64,000 nucleotides of DNA from Kaistella chaponensis (lineage in GTDB: Bacteria > Bacteroidota > Bacteroidia > Flavobacteriales > Weeksellaceae), in contig NZ_FTOI01000003.1 of assembly GCF_900156725.1 (NCBI RefSeq), forward strand, positions 62,001 to 126,000, written 5' to 3'. The notes beneath the pieces are model-generated. The model saw nothing but the letters and a program-made list of their open reading frames with translations. It had not been told where the DNA came from and searched no databases. A program made the translations under genes and the position numbers. Shown here piece after piece: positions 62,091 to 64,000 of the stretch (position 1 is the first letter of the stretch; every line of letters begins with the position of its first letter).

Positions 62091-63197
62091 TTAACTCACT
62101 TTTTCATTTTCTAATATTTTCATCACGATATTTTCCTCTTTGGTGAGGCCCGATTTTCCGTCATCAATTTCAATTTCATCCAATTCATCCATGTATTTTT
62201 TGATGGAGTTATTTTCGTAAAGATTGATGACTAAAGGATGCACATAATATTTTCGACAAACATTTCCGGTATTTCCCAGATGAGATGCCACCATTTCTAA
62301 AGCTTCTTTTACTTTTGTTTTATATTCTTTGCTGCTTTCTGCCTCGCCAATTTCTTTAAAAGCAATCAGTGCATTTACAGTTCCCGACCAAGTTCTGAAA
62401 TCTTTTGCCGTAAAATCTTCACCGCTGATCTCCTTAATATATTCATTCACCATTCCCGATTCGATTGCATGTCTTTTTCCCTCTTCATCATAAAACTGAA
62501 ATAGTTCTTTCCCCGGAATATCTTTACAGTTCTGAACAGCTTTTGCAAGTTTGTTATTTTTCAAATCGATATCGTGATAAATGCCTTTTTTTCCCTTGAA
62601 GGAGAAATGTATTTTCTGACCTTTAATATCGACGTGTCTGTCTTTAAGCGTGGTTAAACCAAATGATCCGTATAATTTTTCATACACATTATTTCCAATT
62701 CTGATGTTGGTTCTCTCCATCAAACTCACCACTACCGCAAGAACTTTTCTTTTTTCGAGGGTCTTGAGCGATAGATCTTTTTCCAGCTGCAAACGAATTT
62801 GTGGTAAAGCATAGCCGAATTGCAGCATCCTATAAAATTTGGTGTGGTTTCGCAAAGCATTCCAAAGACTGTGATAGCGGTATTGTTTTCTATTTTTCGC
62901 ATCGATACCAGTTGCCTGAAGATGACCATTTTCTAAAGAACAAATCCAGACATTTTCCCAAGCGGGCGGAATTGCCAATTTGTCAATGCGCTGAATTTCG
63001 TCTTGATCTTTAATTTTTTCATCTCCTATATAATACACATATTTTTTTCCGGATTTTTTCCGCGCAATGCCATCAAATTCTTGGTCAGAAGTATAAACCA
63101 GACGAACAGCTTTTGCAGATTTCACAGGATCCTTCATTATTTTCAAAATTTTTGAAGGAGTCAAGGAGGCGATGAGATTGGTTTCAGGATTTTTCAT
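62091..63197 (-). CDS. DNA topoisomerase IB
   Basis: A 368-residue poxvirus-like type IB topoisomerase. Visible: the N-terminal strand domain (IPPAWENVWICSLENGHLQATGID), NRKQYRYHSLWN, ERTNIRIGN, the catalytic KDFRTWSGTVNALIA, and GNTGNVCRKYYVHP with nucleophile Tyr318. It relaxes supercoils by nicking one strand through a 3' phosphotyrosine link. The start at 63197 is chosen since the 31 residues before it in the longer frame are not conserved-looking and Phe-rich. Confidence 0.93.
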   Translation of the reverse strand: MKNPETNLIASLTPSKILKIMKDPVKSAKAVRLVYTSDQEFDGIARKKSGKKYVYYIGDEKIKDQDEIQRIDKLAIPPAWENVWICSLENGHLQATGIDAKNRKQYRYHSLWNALRNHTKFYRMLQFGYALPQIRLQLEKDLSLKTLEKRKVLAVVVSLMERTNIRIGNNVYEKLYGSFGLTTLKDRHVDIKGQKIHFSFKGKKGIYHDIDLKNNKLAKAVQNCKDIPGKELFQFYDEEGKRHAIESGMVNEYIKEISGEDFTAKDFRTWSGTVNALIAFKEIGEAESSKEYKTKVKEALEMVASHLGNTGNVCRKYYVHPLVINLYENNSIKKYMDELDEIEIDDGKSGLTKEENIVMKILENEKVS

Positions 63198-63269
63198 AGA
63201 TAATTTAGGTTTGAGGGAATAAGATTGAGTCAAAAAAAATCGTAGAATATTTTTAAAATGAATTTGGAT

Positions 63270-63313
63270 AAAAAAAAAAGAACAAGACATTTTTTGATCA
63301 ACGCTGGTTCTTT
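63270..63313 (-). terminator. possible terminator of the small lipoprotein gene
   Basis: On the minus strand AAAGAAC and GTTCTTT pair over a 20-base loop with T-rich sequence after. Weak but placed about 60 bases after the gene. Confidence 0.4.
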
Positions 63314-63373
63314 CTTTATCATCTTTTCAAATACTAAAAACCTCGGTTTAAAGGAGATTTTCAAAGGATATCA

Positions 63374-63538
63374 CTAATTTTTTCCGCGCGTAAAAAGCCA
63401 TAATATTAAACCAATTACTGCTGCAATGAGGAAAAAAGCCCACCACATTCCTGCTTTAAAAATTGTTCCGATTGCTTCGCAACTTGTTAATGACATCATT
63501 GCAAATACGGCTAAACTGAGTAAGGTAAACTTTTTCAT
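63374..63538 (-). CDS. small membrane lipoprotein (54 residues)
   Basis: Too short for most ORF callers: MKKFTLLSLAVFAMMSLTSC (lipobox LTSC, Cys20), then EAIGTIFKAGMWWAFFLIAA, a membrane helix and a basic end TRGKN. I recall near-identical small proteins in Chryseobacterium-like genomes, sometimes misannotated as phosphatidate cytidylyltransferase. A lipidated N-terminus plus one helix suggests it sits in the inner membrane. Function unknown. Confidence 0.75.
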   Translation of the reverse strand: MKKFTLLSLAVFAMMSLTSCEAIGTIFKAGMWWAFFLIAAVIGLILWLFTRGKN

Positions 63539-63584
63539 CGTGGTAAATTTTAAGGTTGATCTATATTTTTTTCTGTTTCACTTT

Positions 63585-64000
63585 TTAAACTCTGTTGAAA
63601 TCTGGTTTCCATTTTGTAATAGATTTTTTAATTTCATCCCCAGAAATTTGATGAGAAAGCGCTTTTTCTAATAACATTTTAAATTCATCATCATACGCAA
63701 AACGCAATGCAGCAATCTGACCAAAATTTAATTGTTCTACGATTTGGTCTGAACTTTTACCGAAGAGTTCAAAATATCTTTGTTTGAATTCTAAACGGAT
63801 AATTCGGTTTTGATTTCCTAAAGCATAATGTTGACGCAACATTATGGCCAAAAATAAAAGAAGTGCAATGACAACAGAAAATAAAATCCAAGTCAATTGA
63901 TTGCTCTCATCTGTAAAAATTTTTCTAATTCCCAGAACTTCTAATATCATCAGAAGTGGTAAATAAATAAAATGATGCAGTGGATAAAATTTTCGGTGAT
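63585..64000 (-). CDS. DUF6526 family membrane protein, 5' end outside window
   Basis: The frame does not begin at the Met at 63950: the in-frame codons upstream to the window edge read HRKFYPLHHFIYLPLLMILE, the family's conserved opening. The start therefore lies beyond 64000. Two membrane helices come first, then the DUF6526 C-terminus: QNRIIRLEFKQRYFELFGK, NFGQIAALRFAYDDEF and ISGDEIKKSITKWKPDFNRV. Function unknown; it is a common small flavobacterial membrane protein. Confidence 0.82.
   Translation of the reverse strand, partial: HRKFYPLHHFIYLPLLMILEVLGIRKIFTDESNQLTWILFSVVIALLLFLAIMLRQHYALGNQNRIIRLEFKQRYFELFGKSSDQIVEQLNFGQIAALRFAYDDEFKMLLEKALSHQISGDEIKKSITKWKPDFNRV

Noticed and set aside
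63198-63290. Longer N-terminus of topoisomerase IB
   Set aside because: The added residues are Phe- and Ile-rich and overlap the hairpin region; the family start fits the Met at 63197.
1-64000. tRNA, rRNA, insertion sequences, prophage
   Set aside because: I found no T-arm-like sequence in a tRNA context, no rRNA stretch, no transposase and no phage gene by eye.

Overview
The window is a low-GC, gene-dense stretch of a Bacteroidota chromosome, most likely a flavobacterium of the Chryseobacterium/Kaistella kind (family Weeksellaceae). Reasons: many start-proximal TAnnTTTG -7 boxes and no clear Shine-Dalgarno sites, a short primary sigma factor of the Bacteroidota type, two proteins with type IX secretion (T9SS) sorting domains, a GLPGLI protein, a DUF4153 protein, a Bacteroidota-type urocanate hydratase and bacillithiol proteins. 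The genus is inferred, not proven.

Layout. 1-7000: end of kdsB, a LolA-like protein, a lipoprotein glutathione peroxidase, then a minus-strand envelope/division block (LptF/G permease, lolA, ftsK). 7000-16000: two small acidic proteins around an acyl-CoA thioesterase whose leader carries a cobalamin riboswitch; hutU; then a scarred region with a dead SRPBCC gene, a large T9SS protein, two decayed fragments of the hutU 3' end, a nest of small palindromes, an M23 peptidase and an intact SRPBCC gene. 16000-28700: hydrolase, S41 peptidase, pncA, a bacillithiol pair (YfiT-like, YtxJ) with a Crp/Fnr regulator, rpoD, a second T9SS protein, an aldo/keto reductase, an RRM protein, DUF4153, BlaI-like and PAP2 genes. 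28800-38200: pdhA-pdhC, lolD, radC, two uncharacterised genes, soluble pyrophosphatase and a membrane pyrophosphatase fused to an OmpA domain. 38200-47400: GHL10 hydrolase, a degenerate 21-bp tandem repeat that encodes heptads, typA, YdcH-like, GLPGLI, a BlaR1/BlaI-type pair with a dense operator region, and a cold-shock protein. 47700-57700: a plus-strand DNA repair island (radical SAM/DUF4130 pair, FAD oxidoreductase, ligase-associated exonuclease, ligase, helicase, PdeM). 57700-64000: lipocalin, TonB-dependent receptor, fasciclin lipoprotein with palindromic promoter, topoisomerase IB, a tiny lipoprotein and a DUF6526 protein cut by the window edge.

The genes are mostly housekeeping. The points most worth a second look are the riboswitch ahead of a thioesterase, the heptad-encoding 21-bp repeat, the repeated remains of hutU and its SRPBCC neighbour, the pyrophosphatase-OmpA fusion, and the operator-like palindromes of the BlaI and fasciclin promoters. 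I found no tRNA, rRNA, CRISPR array, transposase or prophage.
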